From JBBRHQ01 sp963738305 (GTDB lineage Bacteria; Actinomycetota; Thermoleophilia; Solirubrobacterales; 70-9): DNA of 64,000 nucleotides. Positions 34,479 through 43,144 of this stretch are shown here, piece after piece; position 1 is the stretch's first letter, and every line of letters begins with the position of its first letter. A program made the position numbers and the translations under genes. Where the stretch lies: positions 124,001-188,000 of the forward strand of contig CAVTVU010000005.1 in NCBI GenBank assembly GCA_963738305.1, in the 5' to 3' direction. The notes under the pieces were generated by a model. It was not told where the DNA came from and ran no database searches. It saw only the letters and a list, made by a program, of their open reading frames with translations.

Positions 34479-35648
34479 ATGAGGATCGGAGTCCCGAAAG
34501 AGACGGCTGAGGGGGAGCGCCGGGTGGCGCTGGTTCCCGACGTGGTGAAGTCGCTGAAGCGCAACGAGAAGGTCGACGTCGTCGTCGAGTCCGGAGCCGG
34601 CGCGGCCGCCGGGCACCCCGATGACGCCTACGCCGAGGCGGGGGCGGAGATCGCCGACGCTGCCGCCGCCACCGGCGCCGACGTCGTCCTGCGGGTCGCC
34701 ACTCCCTCGACCGCGGAGATCGGCGCGATGAAGGAGGGCCAGGTGCTGATCGCGCACCTCGCCCCCTGGACGTCGGCCGAGACGAACAAGGCGCTGGCGG
34801 CCGCCGGGGTGAGGGGCTTCGCGATGGAGGCGATCCCGCGCACGACCCGCGCCCAGGCGATGGACGCGCTCTCCTCGCAGGCCTCGGCCGCGGGCTATGC
34901 GGCGACCCTGATCGCGGCCCGCGAGTCCGGCCGCTTCTTCGGGATGATGACCACGGCCGCCGGCACCGTGCCGCCCGCCCGGGTGCTGGTGCTCGGCGCC
35001 GGCGTGGCTGGGCTCCAGGCGGTGGCGACGGCGAAGCGCCTCGGAGCGATCGTCACCGGCTTCGACATCCGGCGCGCCGCCTGGGAGCAGATCGCCTCGC
35101 TGGGCGGCCGGCCGCTCGAGCTTGACTTCATCCCCGACGCCGAGGGGGAGGGCGGCTACGCGCGCCCTCTCACCGACGAGGAGAACGAGAAGGTCCGCGA
35201 TGCCCTCACCGCCGAGGCGGCCAAGCAGGACATCATCGTCACCACGGCGGCGATCCCCGGCCGCCCGGCGCCGTTGCTGATCACCGCCGAGGCGGTGCGC
35301 GGGATGAAGCCCGGCTCCGTGGTCGTCGACCTCGCGGCCGAGACGGGCGGCAACTGCGAGCTGACCAGCCCCGGCGAGACGGTCACCGAGGATGGGGTGA
35401 GGGTGATCGGGCCGAAGGACCTGCCGAGCGAGATGCCGGTGCCGGCGTCCCAGCTCTACGCCAAGAACCTGGAGAACCTGCTCGGCCTGATGGTCACCGA
35501 GGAGGGCGGGCTCGAGATCGACTTCTCCGACGACATCCTCGCCGCCGCCTGCATCACCGACGGGGGCGAGATCCGCAACGAGAGGGCGGCGGGAAGGGAC
35601 GCGACCCAAGCGTCCCCCGGACGCGAAGTAGAGGAGGACGCGACCTAG
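34479..35648 (+). CDS. pntA: NAD(P) transhydrogenase subunit alpha, part 1 (PntA, NAD-binding)
   Basis: This 389-residue soluble subunit starts MRIGVPKETAEGERRVALVPDVVKSL, the AlaDH/PNT N-terminal domain. The Rossmann motif is VLVLGAGVAGLQAVATAKRLGAIVTGFDIR, followed by TTAAIPGRPAPLLIT and GSVVVDLAAETGGNCE. It binds NADH and passes hydride to NADP in PntB, driven by the proton gradient. The membrane part of the alpha subunit is a separate gene, as in many alphaproteobacteria and actinobacteria. The stop touches the next ATG. Confidence 0.93.
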   Translation: MRIGVPKETAEGERRVALVPDVVKSLKRNEKVDVVVESGAGAAAGHPDDAYAEAGAEIADAAAATGADVVLRVATPSTAEIGAMKEGQVLIAHLAPWTSAETNKALAAAGVRGFAMEAIPRTTRAQAMDALSSQASAAGYAATLIAARESGRFFGMMTTAAGTVPPARVLVLGAGVAGLQAVATAKRLGAIVTGFDIRRAAWEQIASLGGRPLELDFIPDAEGEGGYARPLTDEENEKVRDALTAEAAKQDIIVTTAAIPGRPAPLLITAEAVRGMKPGSVVVDLAAETGGNCELTSPGETVTEDGVRVIGPKDLPSEMPVPASQLYAKNLENLLGLMVTEEGGLEIDFSDDILAAACITDGGEIRNERAAGRDATQASPGREVEEDAT

Positions 35649-35989
35649 ATGTCTCTGATGACCGAGATCACCATCTTCGTCCTCGCCGCCTTCGTCGGCT
35701 TCGAGGTGATCTCCAAGGTCCCGACCACCCTGCACACCCCCCTGATGTCGCAGACCAACGCGATCCACGGGATCGTCATGCTCGGCGGCCTGATCGTCGT
35801 CGGCTTCGCCGACGATCCGCTCGAGTACATCATCGGGGTGATCGCGATCGCCTTCGGGACGATCAACATCGTCGGCGGCTTCATGGTCACCGACCGGATG
35901 CTGGGCATGTTCGTAAGAAAGCCCAAGAACCAAAGCCGTCCGAATCCTCCGCTGACGCGTCCGGTTCGGACGGGTCTGGGGAGGGATGA
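35649..35989 (+). CDS. pntA2: NAD(P) transhydrogenase subunit alpha, part 2 (membrane), one base missing near 35931
   Basis: Three membrane helices: EITIFVLAAFVGFEVIS, HGIVMLGGLIVVGFA, and IIGVIAIAFGTINIVGGFMVTDRML, followed by FVRKPK. One missing base after AAGAA near 35931 throws the frame open into pntB; restoring it gives a Ser/Asp-rich tail (PKPSESSADASGSDG) ending at 35989, in ATGA overlap with pntB. Length is then about 113 residues, as expected. It forms part of the proton channel with PntB. Confidence 0.88.
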
Positions 35990-37419
35990 AACAGCTGATG
36001 CTCGAGCTCTGTCCAGCCGTGCTGAAACCCGGGGGCGATGCCGCCACGGCGCTCTACATCGTCGCCTTCTCCTGCTTCATCTTCGGGGTCCGTCGCGGCA
36101 CCCACCCGACCACCGCCAAGCAGGGCAACCAGATCGCGGCCGCCGGGATGGCGGTGGCGGTCATCACCACCCTGCTGCTCGACGGGGTCGGCAACTGGGG
36201 CCTGATCGCGCTCGGCCTGGCGATCGGCACAGCGGTTGGCGTGGTCGCCTCGATCCGGGTGCAGATGACCGAGATGCCGCAGATGGTCGCCCTCTACAAC
36301 GGGGTCGGCGGCGGCGCCGTGGCGCTGATCGCCTGGTCGGAGATCCGCCACGGAATCTCCCTGGGGGAGACGATCCCCCTCGACGAGCTGATCCCGATCC
36401 TCTTCGCGGCGGTGGTCGGCTCGGTCTCCTTCTGGGGCTCGAACATCGCCTTCGGCAAGCTCCAGGGAATCCTTCCCGGTCAGCCGGTGAAGGTCCCCGG
36501 CCAGCAGGCGCTGAACGCCATCCTGCTGGCCGCGATCGTCATCTGCTGCGCGAATCTCGCGCTCAACAACGACGATCCCTCGCAGGCGATCTTCATCGGG
36601 GTGCTGATCGCCTCGGCGGTGCTCGGCAATCTGGCCGTGCTGCCGATCGGTGGCGCCGACATGCCGGTCGTGATCTCCATGCTCAACGCCTTCACCGGGC
36701 TTTCGGCCGCCGCCGCCGGCTTCGCCCTCGACAACGTTGCCCTGATCGTCGCCGGCACCCTGGTCGGCTCCTCCGGAACGATCCTCACGATGGAGATGGC
36801 ACGGGCGATGAACCGCTCGGTCGGCAACGTGCTGTTCGCGGGCTTCGGCGGCGCCCCGGCCGCCGGCGCGGGCACCGCGGAGGAGCGCCCGGTGGTCTCG
36901 ATCGGCGCAGAGGATGCGGCGATCAAGCTCGCCTACGCCGACTCCGTGGTGATCGTTCCCGGCTACGGGATGGCCGTCGCGCAGGCGCAGCACAGCGTCA
37001 AGGAGATGGCGAACGAGCTGGAGAAGCGCGGCGTGGAGGTCAACTACGCGATCCATCCGGTCGCGGGCCGGATGCCGGGCCACATGAACGTGCTGCTCGC
37101 CGAGGCCGACGTCCCCTACGAGAAGCTGCGCGAGATGGACGAGATCAACCCGGAGATGCCGCGCACCGACGTCGCCGTGGTGATCGGCGCCAACGACGTC
37201 ACCAACCCGGCAGCCAAGAACGACCCCGACAGCCCGATCGCCGGAATGCCGATCATCGAGGTCTCCGAGGCCCAGCAGGTGATTGTCATCAAGCGCTCGC
37301 TGAGCCCGGGCTTCGCCGGCATCGACAATGACCTCTTCTACGAGCCCAACACCTCGATGCTCTTCGACGACGCCAAGAAGGCCGCCGCCGACGTCGCCGC
37401 GGAGATCGAGAAGCTCTAG
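35986..37419 (+). CDS. pntB: NAD(P) transhydrogenase subunit beta (PntB)
   Basis: This 477-residue protein has an N-terminal half with about nine membrane helices (for example GMAVAVITTLLLDGVGNWG) and a C-terminal NADP-binding domain: VVIVPGYGMAVAQAQHSVKEMANEL, HPVAGRMPGHMNVLLAEADVPYEKL, GANDVTNPAAKNDPDSPIAGMP. All are conserved in PntB. It makes NADPH from NADH using the proton gradient. It is the last gene of the operon. Confidence 0.95.
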   Translation: MKQLMLELCPAVLKPGGDAATALYIVAFSCFIFGVRRGTHPTTAKQGNQIAAAGMAVAVITTLLLDGVGNWGLIALGLAIGTAVGVVASIRVQMTEMPQMVALYNGVGGGAVALIAWSEIRHGISLGETIPLDELIPILFAAVVGSVSFWGSNIAFGKLQGILPGQPVKVPGQQALNAILLAAIVICCANLALNNDDPSQAIFIGVLIASAVLGNLAVLPIGGADMPVVISMLNAFTGLSAAAAGFALDNVALIVAGTLVGSSGTILTMEMARAMNRSVGNVLFAGFGGAPAAGAGTAEERPVVSIGAEDAAIKLAYADSVVIVPGYGMAVAQAQHSVKEMANELEKRGVEVNYAIHPVAGRMPGHMNVLLAEADVPYEKLREMDEINPEMPRTDVAVVIGANDVTNPAAKNDPDSPIAGMPIIEVSEAQQVIVIKRSLSPGFAGIDNDLFYEPNTSMLFDDAKKAAADVAAEIEKL

Positions 37420-38328
37420 CTAGCGCCTCACCTTCGCCGGCAGCAGGTAGGGATAGGTACGGCGACGGACATGGCGATACCAGGCGCGGTCGAGCCGGCG
37501 CAGCCGTAGCAGCGCCTCCCAGAGGCGGGCGTCGGAGCGGTAGTAGCGGCGCACCTCCTCCTCCGTCATCGGCGGGTCCAGCGCGCCTTCCACCCCTCGC
37601 AGGAAAACCGGCACCCAGGGGTCGAGGCGCTCCTTCAAGAGGTTGCCGCACAGGTCGCTCATCACGCCGCGCAGGTTGCGATAGCCGTCGAGGATGCGTG
37701 GGCCGAGGAAGCGCTTGATCGGGGGTCGCAGGGGCGCCGGCAGCGGGCGGGCCAGCAGGTCGATGTCAAGCAGCGGCCTTCCTTCGGCCGACCAGAGCAT
37801 CGGCGTGGTTACGTCGAGGTAGCGCAGACGCCCGTCCTCCGCCCAGCTCCAGTTCGAGAGCTGTGCATCGATGCCGAGCCGGGGCGACACCACGGCCCGA
37901 ATCCTCGCGACGACCGCATCGACGATCGGGTGACCGGCGCCGGGGTCGGCGGCGGCCAGCACCCTGGGCGCCAGGGTCTCGGCCGGAAGCACCAGCTGGA
38001 CCGCGTAGCCGACGACGCTGCCATCGCCGTGCTCGACCGGCATGAAATTGGTCTCGACCACGTCCACCCCCGCCGCCCGCAGGGCCTCGACGTAGTCGGC
38101 CAGGGTCCGCCCGTAGGCCTCGAAGCGGCCCCGGTCGGGGAAGGCCGGAAGCCGCTTGCAGGCGAAGGCGGGCTCGGCCGCCGGCCAGCCGAGGACGAGC
38201 GAGATCTCCCCCGATCCGAGCACCCGCAGGCTGCCCTCGTCCCCGCTGCGGAGCGCCTCCTCGACGGCGCCGTCGAGGGCGCGGATCTCGCTGTCGCTGA
38301 GCCCCTCGCCGCTGCGGGCGAGGCTCAC
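37420..38328 (-). CDS. Kinase-fold-like protein of unknown function, coupled to a class III aminotransferase
   Basis: This 302-residue protein has a nucleotide-kinase-like layout: a Gly-containing N-lobe (VLGSGEISLVLGWP) with a lysine in FACKRLPAF, then VGYAVQLVLPAETL, and the putative catalytic segment LGIDAQLSNWSW followed by LRYLDVTTPMLWS, resembling the Asp...Asn and Asp metal sites of aminoglycoside-phosphotransferase folds. GTG at 38328 overlaps the aminotransferase stop (GTGA). The pairing suggests that both act on one amino compound, but no substrate can be named. The kinase assignment is by eye only. Confidence 0.6.
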   Translation of the reverse strand: MSLARSGEGLSDSEIRALDGAVEEALRSGDEGSLRVLGSGEISLVLGWPAAEPAFACKRLPAFPDRGRFEAYGRTLADYVEALRAAGVDVVETNFMPVEHGDGSVVGYAVQLVLPAETLAPRVLAAADPGAGHPIVDAVVARIRAVVSPRLGIDAQLSNWSWAEDGRLRYLDVTTPMLWSAEGRPLLDIDLLARPLPAPLRPPIKRFLGPRILDGYRNLRGVMSDLCGNLLKERLDPWVPVFLRGVEGALDPPMTEEEVRRYYRSDARLWEALLRLRRLDRAWYRHVRRRTYPYLLPAKVRR

Positions 38329-39563
38329 CCCAGCGCCTCGGCCACCGTGGCGATGATCTCGTCGGCCTCCTCGTCGCCGATGATCAGCGGCGGCTTGAAC
38401 TGGGTGACGTGGTGGTCGTGCTCGGCGTAGACGGCGAAGACGCCGGCGTCGATCAGCTTCTTCGCCGCCAGCACGCCGCCCTCGTCCTCGTCGAAGGCGA
38501 GGCCCATGGTCAGCCCTCGCCGCCGCAACTCGAACGGCAGCCCCTCGAAGCCCCGCTCGAAGCGCTCGCCCAGCGAGCGCACCCGCTCCCCGAACTCGGG
38601 CCGGGTGACCTCGTCCATCACCGCCGAGGCCGCGATGCAGCCCAGCTCCGAGCCGCCGAAGGTCGAGACGTAGGCGAAGGGGCGCTCGTCGAAGAACCCC
38701 TCCAGCTCCTCGCTGATCAGCGCCGCGCTGATCGGATAGAGGCCGCCGCCGAGGCCCTTGCCGGTGATGATCGCGTCCGGCTCGGCCCCCTCCTGCTGGT
38801 GGAACCAGGCCGTCCCGGTTCGCCCGAGCCCGGTCTGCACCTCGTCGAGGATCAGCAGGGCGCCGCATCGCCGCGCCAGCTCGCCGGCCTCGCGCAAATA
38901 GCCGGGTGCGGGCAGCGGGAATCCCAGGGTCGCCGGGATCGACTCGAGGATCACCGCGGCCGTGCCGGAGTCGAGCTCCGTGGCCAGCGCCCCGAGATCG
39001 TTGAAGGGGACGTGGGCGAACCCCGGCAGCGGCTCGCCGAAGGGCTCGGACCAGCGCGGATCGCTGGCCGCCCGAGCGAGGCCCGCCAGACCGTGGTACG
39101 CGCCCGTCGTGGCGACAATCTTCTGGCGGCCGGTGTGACCGCGGGCCAGGCTCAGCGCCAGGTCCACGGCCTCGCTGCCCGAGGGGGTGAAGAGCGCGAA
39201 GGGAAGCCGCCCGCCTGTGCTGTCGGAGAGCTGGGTCGCGAGGCGCCCCCGCCAGCCCGAGATCAGATGATGGTTGCCGACGTCCGTGTGGTCGAGGGCC
39301 TCGCGCATCGCGGCAACGACCGCGGGATTGCGGTGGCCGAGATTGAAAACGCCGCCGTTGCAGTGGCAGTTCCAGTACCAGCGGCCGCTGTAGGCGTCGC
39401 GGAAGCGGGCGCCCTCGCGCTCGCCCACGACGATCTCGATCCCGATCGCCTGCAGCGCCCGCGTCTTTCCCCGGTTGACGTGTCCGGCGAACGCCTCGGT
39501 CGCGGCCTCGCGGGTCGGGTAGGGCTGGGTCGCGCTCGCCATCTCGGATGGCGCGGCTCTCAT
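38325..39563 (-). CDS. Class III aminotransferase (PLP-dependent)
   Basis: This 412-residue enzyme has FTPSGSEAVDLALSLARGHTG (phosphate site), LLILDEVQTGLGRTGTAWFHQQEG (Asp for PLP nitrogen), and the PLP lysine in DAIITGKGLGGGLYPISAALI, then FAYVSTFGGSELGCIAA. The family includes ornithine, GABA and diaminobutyrate transaminases. A GAGAGGAGGTG ribosome site precedes the ATG. The substrate may be linked to the kinase-like partner downstream. Confidence 0.88.
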   Translation of the reverse strand: MRAAPSEMASATQPYPTREAATEAFAGHVNRGKTRALQAIGIEIVVGEREGARFRDAYSGRWYWNCHCNGGVFNLGHRNPAVVAAMREALDHTDVGNHHLISGWRGRLATQLSDSTGGRLPFALFTPSGSEAVDLALSLARGHTGRQKIVATTGAYHGLAGLARAASDPRWSEPFGEPLPGFAHVPFNDLGALATELDSGTAAVILESIPATLGFPLPAPGYLREAGELARRCGALLILDEVQTGLGRTGTAWFHQQEGAEPDAIITGKGLGGGLYPISAALISEELEGFFDERPFAYVSTFGGSELGCIAASAVMDEVTRPEFGERVRSLGERFERGFEGLPFELRRRGLTMGLAFDEDEGGVLAAKKLIDAGVFAVYAEHDHHVTQFKPPLIIGDEEADEIIATVAEALG

Positions 39564-39636
39564 CAGGGCACCTCCTCTCGATTTCGGAAGCTGGCTGAAA
39601 GCTATCGCGGCGGGACCGGCGGAAGGCCCGCGCGCG

Positions 39637-39921
39637 CTAATCCACCTCGCGGCGGCGCTCCTCGCGGCGATGGCGGCGCAGGACCGGCGCCGCGTAGCCG
39701 ATCACGGCGCCGAGCAGGGCGGCGATCAATAGGGCGACGATCAGCGGCGCCGAGCCGTTGATCGTCAGGAACTTGACCTTGACCGTCTGCGAGTTCTGCA
39801 GGGCGACGATCGCGAGCACGGCGATCGCGGCGTAGAGCAGCCAGCGCCGCCAGGGGCTCGCCGCGCCGCCCTGCTCCGCGGAGCCCGGTTGGGTCGGATG
39901 CGGCTTGGTCGGATCGGTCAT
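39637..39921 (-). CDS. LapA-domain (DUF1049) membrane protein
   Basis: This 94-residue protein has two membrane helices: WLLYAAIAVLAIVALQNSQTVKVKFLTI, with the hallmark QNSQTVKVKFL, and PLIVALLIAALLGAVIGYAAPVLRRHRREE. This is the LapA/YciS pattern. The longer frame upstream is a shadow; ATG 39921 begins the typical Pro/Thr-rich cytoplasmic start. In E. coli LapA helps control lipopolysaccharide synthesis; in a Gram-positive the role is unknown. Confidence 0.85.
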   Translation of the reverse strand: MTDPTKPHPTQPGSAEQGGAASPWRRWLLYAAIAVLAIVALQNSQTVKVKFLTINGSAPLIVALLIAALLGAVIGYAAPVLRRHRREERRREVD

Positions 39922-39990
39922 CGCGGCGCGACTGTAACAGCGGCGCCCGCCCCCGCCACGACGCGGAACCGCGGTCGAACTGCACGCTAG

Positions 39991-40007
39991 GGGGTCTATA
40001 CGACCCC
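39991..40007. promoter_or_regulatory. Inverted repeat in the divergent lapA / TadE-like intergenic region
   Basis: GGGGTC-TATAC-GACCCC is a perfect 6-bp inverted repeat around a TATAC core. It lies 70 bases upstream of lapA and 116 bases upstream of the plus-strand gene. It could be an operator with an overlapping -10 box. Confidence 0.4.
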
Positions 40008-40122
40008 TAACCCTGCGTTCGGCGTTGGCGGGCCCCTTAGAGGCGAAAATTGCCCGACCCGCGCCGGGGTCTTGTGCCGATTGGCGGGCCTCATTCGCGC
40101 CGCGGGCCCCTAGCGTCGATGC

Positions 40123-41172
40123 ATGGGTTGGCGGAGTTGCCATCGTGGCCAACTGGGTCAGGCTAGCGTCGAGTGGATCGGGCTCGTCCTGCTCGTCAGC
40201 CTAGCCCTCGCCGGGCTGCTGGCGGCCGGGGTCACTCTCCCCGGCGCCTCGCTCGGCCGGGCGGTTGGCGGCCGGATCCTCTGCGGGGTCTCCTTCGAGG
40301 GCTACTGCGGCCAGGTCGGCGGTCTCGTCTCCGCCTACGGCTCCGAGGTCGCCGGGATCGCCCGCGAGCAGGCGCCCAGCCTCGCCTACGAGGACGGGAT
40401 GCGGGCTGTTCCCGTCGACTACCGACGCTGCCGCGAACCGGTCTGCGCCGACGGCCCACCGAGCGGCCTCGTCACCCGCTCGGTGGCAAGGCGGCCGGTG
40501 GTGGCCTTCGTCCACGCGGTCGACTGCCGGGCGGGCAAGGCCGCAGAAACGGAGGCGGCGGGCGGCGACTGCTCGGGCTCGCGCAGGGGAAGCCTCTACC
40601 TCGAGTACTGGACCTACTACGCGGACAGCGCGACGCTCCGCGGGGTGCCGGTCGCCGGGTCCGCCGGCTTCCACCAGGACGACTGGGAGGGTGCCGAGAT
40701 CCGGATCGGCCCCGACGGCGAGGTGTCCGAGCGGGCTTCCTCCCACCACGGCTTCAACTACGAGCAGAGCCGCTGGAACTGGGGCTCGGACGCCGGCATC
40801 GACGTCCTGCGGGACCTCAGCGAGCTGGTTGGCGCCCGCCCCGAGGGCGGCTGGGGGCCGCGGACCGGCTGGCTTTTCGTCTCCGGCGGCTCGCACGCCG
40901 GCAACGCGAAGGCCGATCCCTCGGACATCGACCGCTTCACGCCCGGCAGGCGCCTCCTGCTGGTGCCCCTGGAGCCGATCGCCGCCGGCGGCGATCGGAC
41001 CCGCTTCGCGATTCCTCCGCCATGGCGCAAGAAGCTCTGGCGCGACCCCGAGGCGACGGGACCGATTGACCCCGGGAGCACTGCTTGGTGTGAGCGGGCG
41101 GCTCCTACTTGGGCGGCATCCGCAGGGCGCCGTCGAGGCGGATCGTCTCCCCGTTCAGCATCGGGTTGGTGA
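40123..41172 (+). CDS. TadE-like N-terminus with a large secreted domain (Vps62-like), unknown function
   Basis: The N-terminus GQASVEWIGLVLLVSLALAGLLAAG is a class III (pilin-type) signal with the Glu five residues after the Gly, as in TadE/Flp pseudopilins. The remaining 300 residues are outside and hold paired cysteines and WTYYADSATLRGV ... FHQDDWEGAEIRIGPDGEVSE ... SSHHGFNYEQSRWNW, similar to the HxxDWE pattern of Vps62-like and related secreted domains. The last 40 residues overlap the convergent SDR gene by 68 bases and look non-native, so the true stop is probably near 41090 after an indel. A prepilin peptidase exists in the pilus cluster. Confidence 0.6.
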   Translation: MGWRSCHRGQLGQASVEWIGLVLLVSLALAGLLAAGVTLPGASLGRAVGGRILCGVSFEGYCGQVGGLVSAYGSEVAGIAREQAPSLAYEDGMRAVPVDYRRCREPVCADGPPSGLVTRSVARRPVVAFVHAVDCRAGKAAETEAAGGDCSGSRRGSLYLEYWTYYADSATLRGVPVAGSAGFHQDDWEGAEIRIGPDGEVSERASSHHGFNYEQSRWNWGSDAGIDVLRDLSELVGARPEGGWGPRTGWLFVSGGSHAGNAKADPSDIDRFTPGRRLLLVPLEPIAAGGDRTRFAIPPPWRKKLWRDPEATGPIDPGSTAWCERAAPTWAASAGRRRGGSSPRSASGW

Positions 41173-41867
41173 CGATCGCCGACGACCAGCTCGGCGTACT
41201 CCTGCGGCTGGCCGAGGCGCGACGGATATGGCACCCCGGCGCCGAGGGCCTCGCGCGCCTCCTCGGGGAGCGCTGCGAGCAGCGGCGTGTCGAAGAGACC
41301 GGGGGCGATTGTCATCACGCGGATCCCGCGCGAGGCCAGATCGCGGGCCGCCGGCAGGGTCATGCTGACGATGCCGCCCTTCGAGGCGGCGTACGCGATC
41401 TGGCCGATCTGGCCGTCGAAGGCGGCGATCGAGGAGGTGTTGACGCAGACCCCGCGCTCGCCGTCGGTGTCAGGTTCGTTGTCGCCCATCGCCGCGGAGG
41501 CGATCCGCAGGACGTTGAAGGTGCCGATCAGGTTGACCTTGACCACGTTGGAGAAGAACTCGAGGTTGTGGGGCCCGCCCTTGTGGGCGACCCGCTCGGC
41601 CCAGCCGATCCCGGCGCAGCAGACCGAGATCCGCAGGCCGCCCTCGTCCTCGGCAGCACTGGCCACCGCAGCGGCGACCGCTTCCTAGTCGGTGACGTCG
41701 GCGGCGATGAAGGTGGCGCCGATCTCCGCCGCCAGGGCCTCGCCCTTCTCGGCGTTGAGGTCGGCGATCGCGACCCGCGCCCCGGCTCCGGCCAGCGCCC
41801 TCGCGGTCGCCTCGCCGAGGCCCGAGGCACCGCCCGCCACCAGCGCAGCTTTCCCCTCCGGGTCCAT
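41105..41867 (-). CDS. SDR dehydrogenase, 3-hydroxyacyl-CoA dehydrogenase type II-like (in-frame TAG and one indel)
   Basis: NAD motif VAGGASGLGEATARAL, NVVKVNLIGTFNVLR, and the active site NTSSIAAFDGQIGQIAYAASKGGIVSM (Ser, Tyr-x3-Lys) match HSD17B10-type enzymes of isoleucine and fatty-acid breakdown. Two defects are visible: a TAG codon at 41685-41687 where DVTD[E]EAV is expected, and one extra base near 41179, after which TNPMLNGETIRLDGALRMPPK restores the normal end. Length 763 = 254 codons plus one base. The TAG may be a true nonsense change or an error. Confidence 0.78.
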
Positions 41868-41944
41868 CCGGCGCGGGAGACTACGTGACGCACGCCCCAC
41901 ATGCCGGCCCGGGCCCCCGTTAGTGTTCGCACATCGCCCCGGAG

Positions 41945-43144
41945 GTGACGGCCAGCCCAAAGGCAGCGATCGCGGAGCGACTTTCCGAAGCGCGACAACG
42001 CACCCTGCAGCTGGTCGCGCCGCTCAGCGAAGAGCAGCTCAACAGGGTCTATACGCCGGTCCTCAGTCCCCTGATCTGGGACCTCGGCCACATCGCCAAC
42101 TTCGAGGAGCTTTGGCTCGTTCAGCGGATCGGCGGCCGCGAGCCGCTGCGGGGCGACCTCGGCCGCTTCTATGACGCGATCGAGAATCCTCGCAAGGATC
42201 GCGGCGAGCTGCCGATTCTGCGCGGCGGCGAGGTCCAGCCCTACATGGACGCGGTCCGCGAGCGCACCCTCGAGGTGCTCGCCGAGGTCGACCTCGACGA
42301 CCCGGGGGATCGCCTCCTTCACGAGGGCTTCGTCTACGAGCTGCTGCTCGCCCACGAGCACCAGCACAACGAGACGATGCTGCAGCTGCTGCAGATGATC
42401 GATTCCTACCAACCGGTCGAGGTCGACCCGCGGCCGGCTCTCGAACCCGCGCCTCCCGGCCCGGAGATGGTCGCGGTCCCCGGCGGTGAGCACCAGGTGG
42501 GCGCCGCGGAGGCGGGCTTCGCCTACGACAACGAGCGGCCGCGCCACCCGGTCGAGATCGAGCCGTTCCTGATCGATCGCGCCCCGGCCCGCAACGGCCT
42601 CTACGCCGAGTTCGTCGCCGAAAGCGGGGCCGAGCCGCCGGCATACTGGGAGCGCGATGGGGAGGGGGGGTGGGTCCGGACTGCAATGGGGAGGACCGAG
42701 CCCCTGGACCCCGAGCACCCGGTCGCCCATATCTCCTTCGACCAGGCGGAGGCCTTCGTCCGCTGGCAGGGCAAGCGGCTGCCGAGCGAGCTCGAGTGGG
42801 AGGCGGCCTGCGCCGGGGCCGACGCCAACCGGGCCAACCTGGACCAGCTCGGTTTCGGGACCGCCCCGGCCGGTGCCTACCCCGACGGCGCGTCGGAGTG
42901 CGGGGCGCTGCAGATGCTCGGTGACGTCTGGGAGTGGACCAGCTCGGACTTCACCCCCTATCCGGGGTTCGAGGCATTCCCCTACCGCGAGTACTCCGAG
43001 GTTTTCTTCGGCTCCGCCCACAAGGTGCTGCGCGGCGGCTCCTGGGCGACCCGCCGGAACGTGATCCGGCCCAGCTTCCGCAACTGGGACATGCCGCAGC
43101 GCCGCCAGATCTTCGCCGGCGTCCGCTGTGCGAAGGACGCCTGA
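41945..43144 (+). CDS. egtB: Ergothioneine biosynthesis sulfoxide synthase EgtB
   Basis: This 399-residue protein has an N-terminal DinB-like domain with iron ligands in DLGHIANFEELWLV and HEHQHNETMLQLL (His and HxxxH pattern), then a formylglycine-enzyme-like domain: FDQAEAFVRWQGKRLPSELEWEAAC, GDVWEWTSSDFTPYPGFE and VLRGGSWATRRNVIRPSFRNWD. This is the EgtB architecture. It joins a thiol to trimethyl-histidine with oxygen. GTG 41945 has a close GGAG site. egtD follows with a 17-base overlap. No egtA or egtC is in the window. Confidence 0.92.
   Translation: MTASPKAAIAERLSEARQRTLQLVAPLSEEQLNRVYTPVLSPLIWDLGHIANFEELWLVQRIGGREPLRGDLGRFYDAIENPRKDRGELPILRGGEVQPYMDAVRERTLEVLAEVDLDDPGDRLLHEGFVYELLLAHEHQHNETMLQLLQMIDSYQPVEVDPRPALEPAPPGPEMVAVPGGEHQVGAAEAGFAYDNERPRHPVEIEPFLIDRAPARNGLYAEFVAESGAEPPAYWERDGEGGWVRTAMGRTEPLDPEHPVAHISFDQAEAFVRWQGKRLPSELEWEAACAGADANRANLDQLGFGTAPAGAYPDGASECGALQMLGDVWEWTSSDFTPYPGFEAFPYREYSEVFFGSAHKVLRGGSWATRRNVIRPSFRNWDMPQRRQIFAGVRCAKDA

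Noticed and set aside
32973..36047. 1024-codon minus-strand open frame opposite the F420 oxidoreductase and pntA
   Set aside because: It is a shadow of well-supported plus-strand genes, with His/Arg/Asp-rich composition. Only its last 68 codons (32973-33179) lie outside another gene and are kept as a small membrane protein.
35900..37331. PntA2-PntB region read-through as a 560-residue protein
   Set aside because: One missing base near 35931 removes the pntA2 stop; the true pntB frame is complete and overlaps by ATGA.
42460..43140. EgtB C-terminal domain as a sulfatase-activating enzyme for the sulfatase at 28.7 kb
   Set aside because: The FGE-like domain is fused to a DinB-type iron-binding domain and lies next to egtD, which is the EgtB architecture; the catalytic Cys pair of true FGE is not seen.
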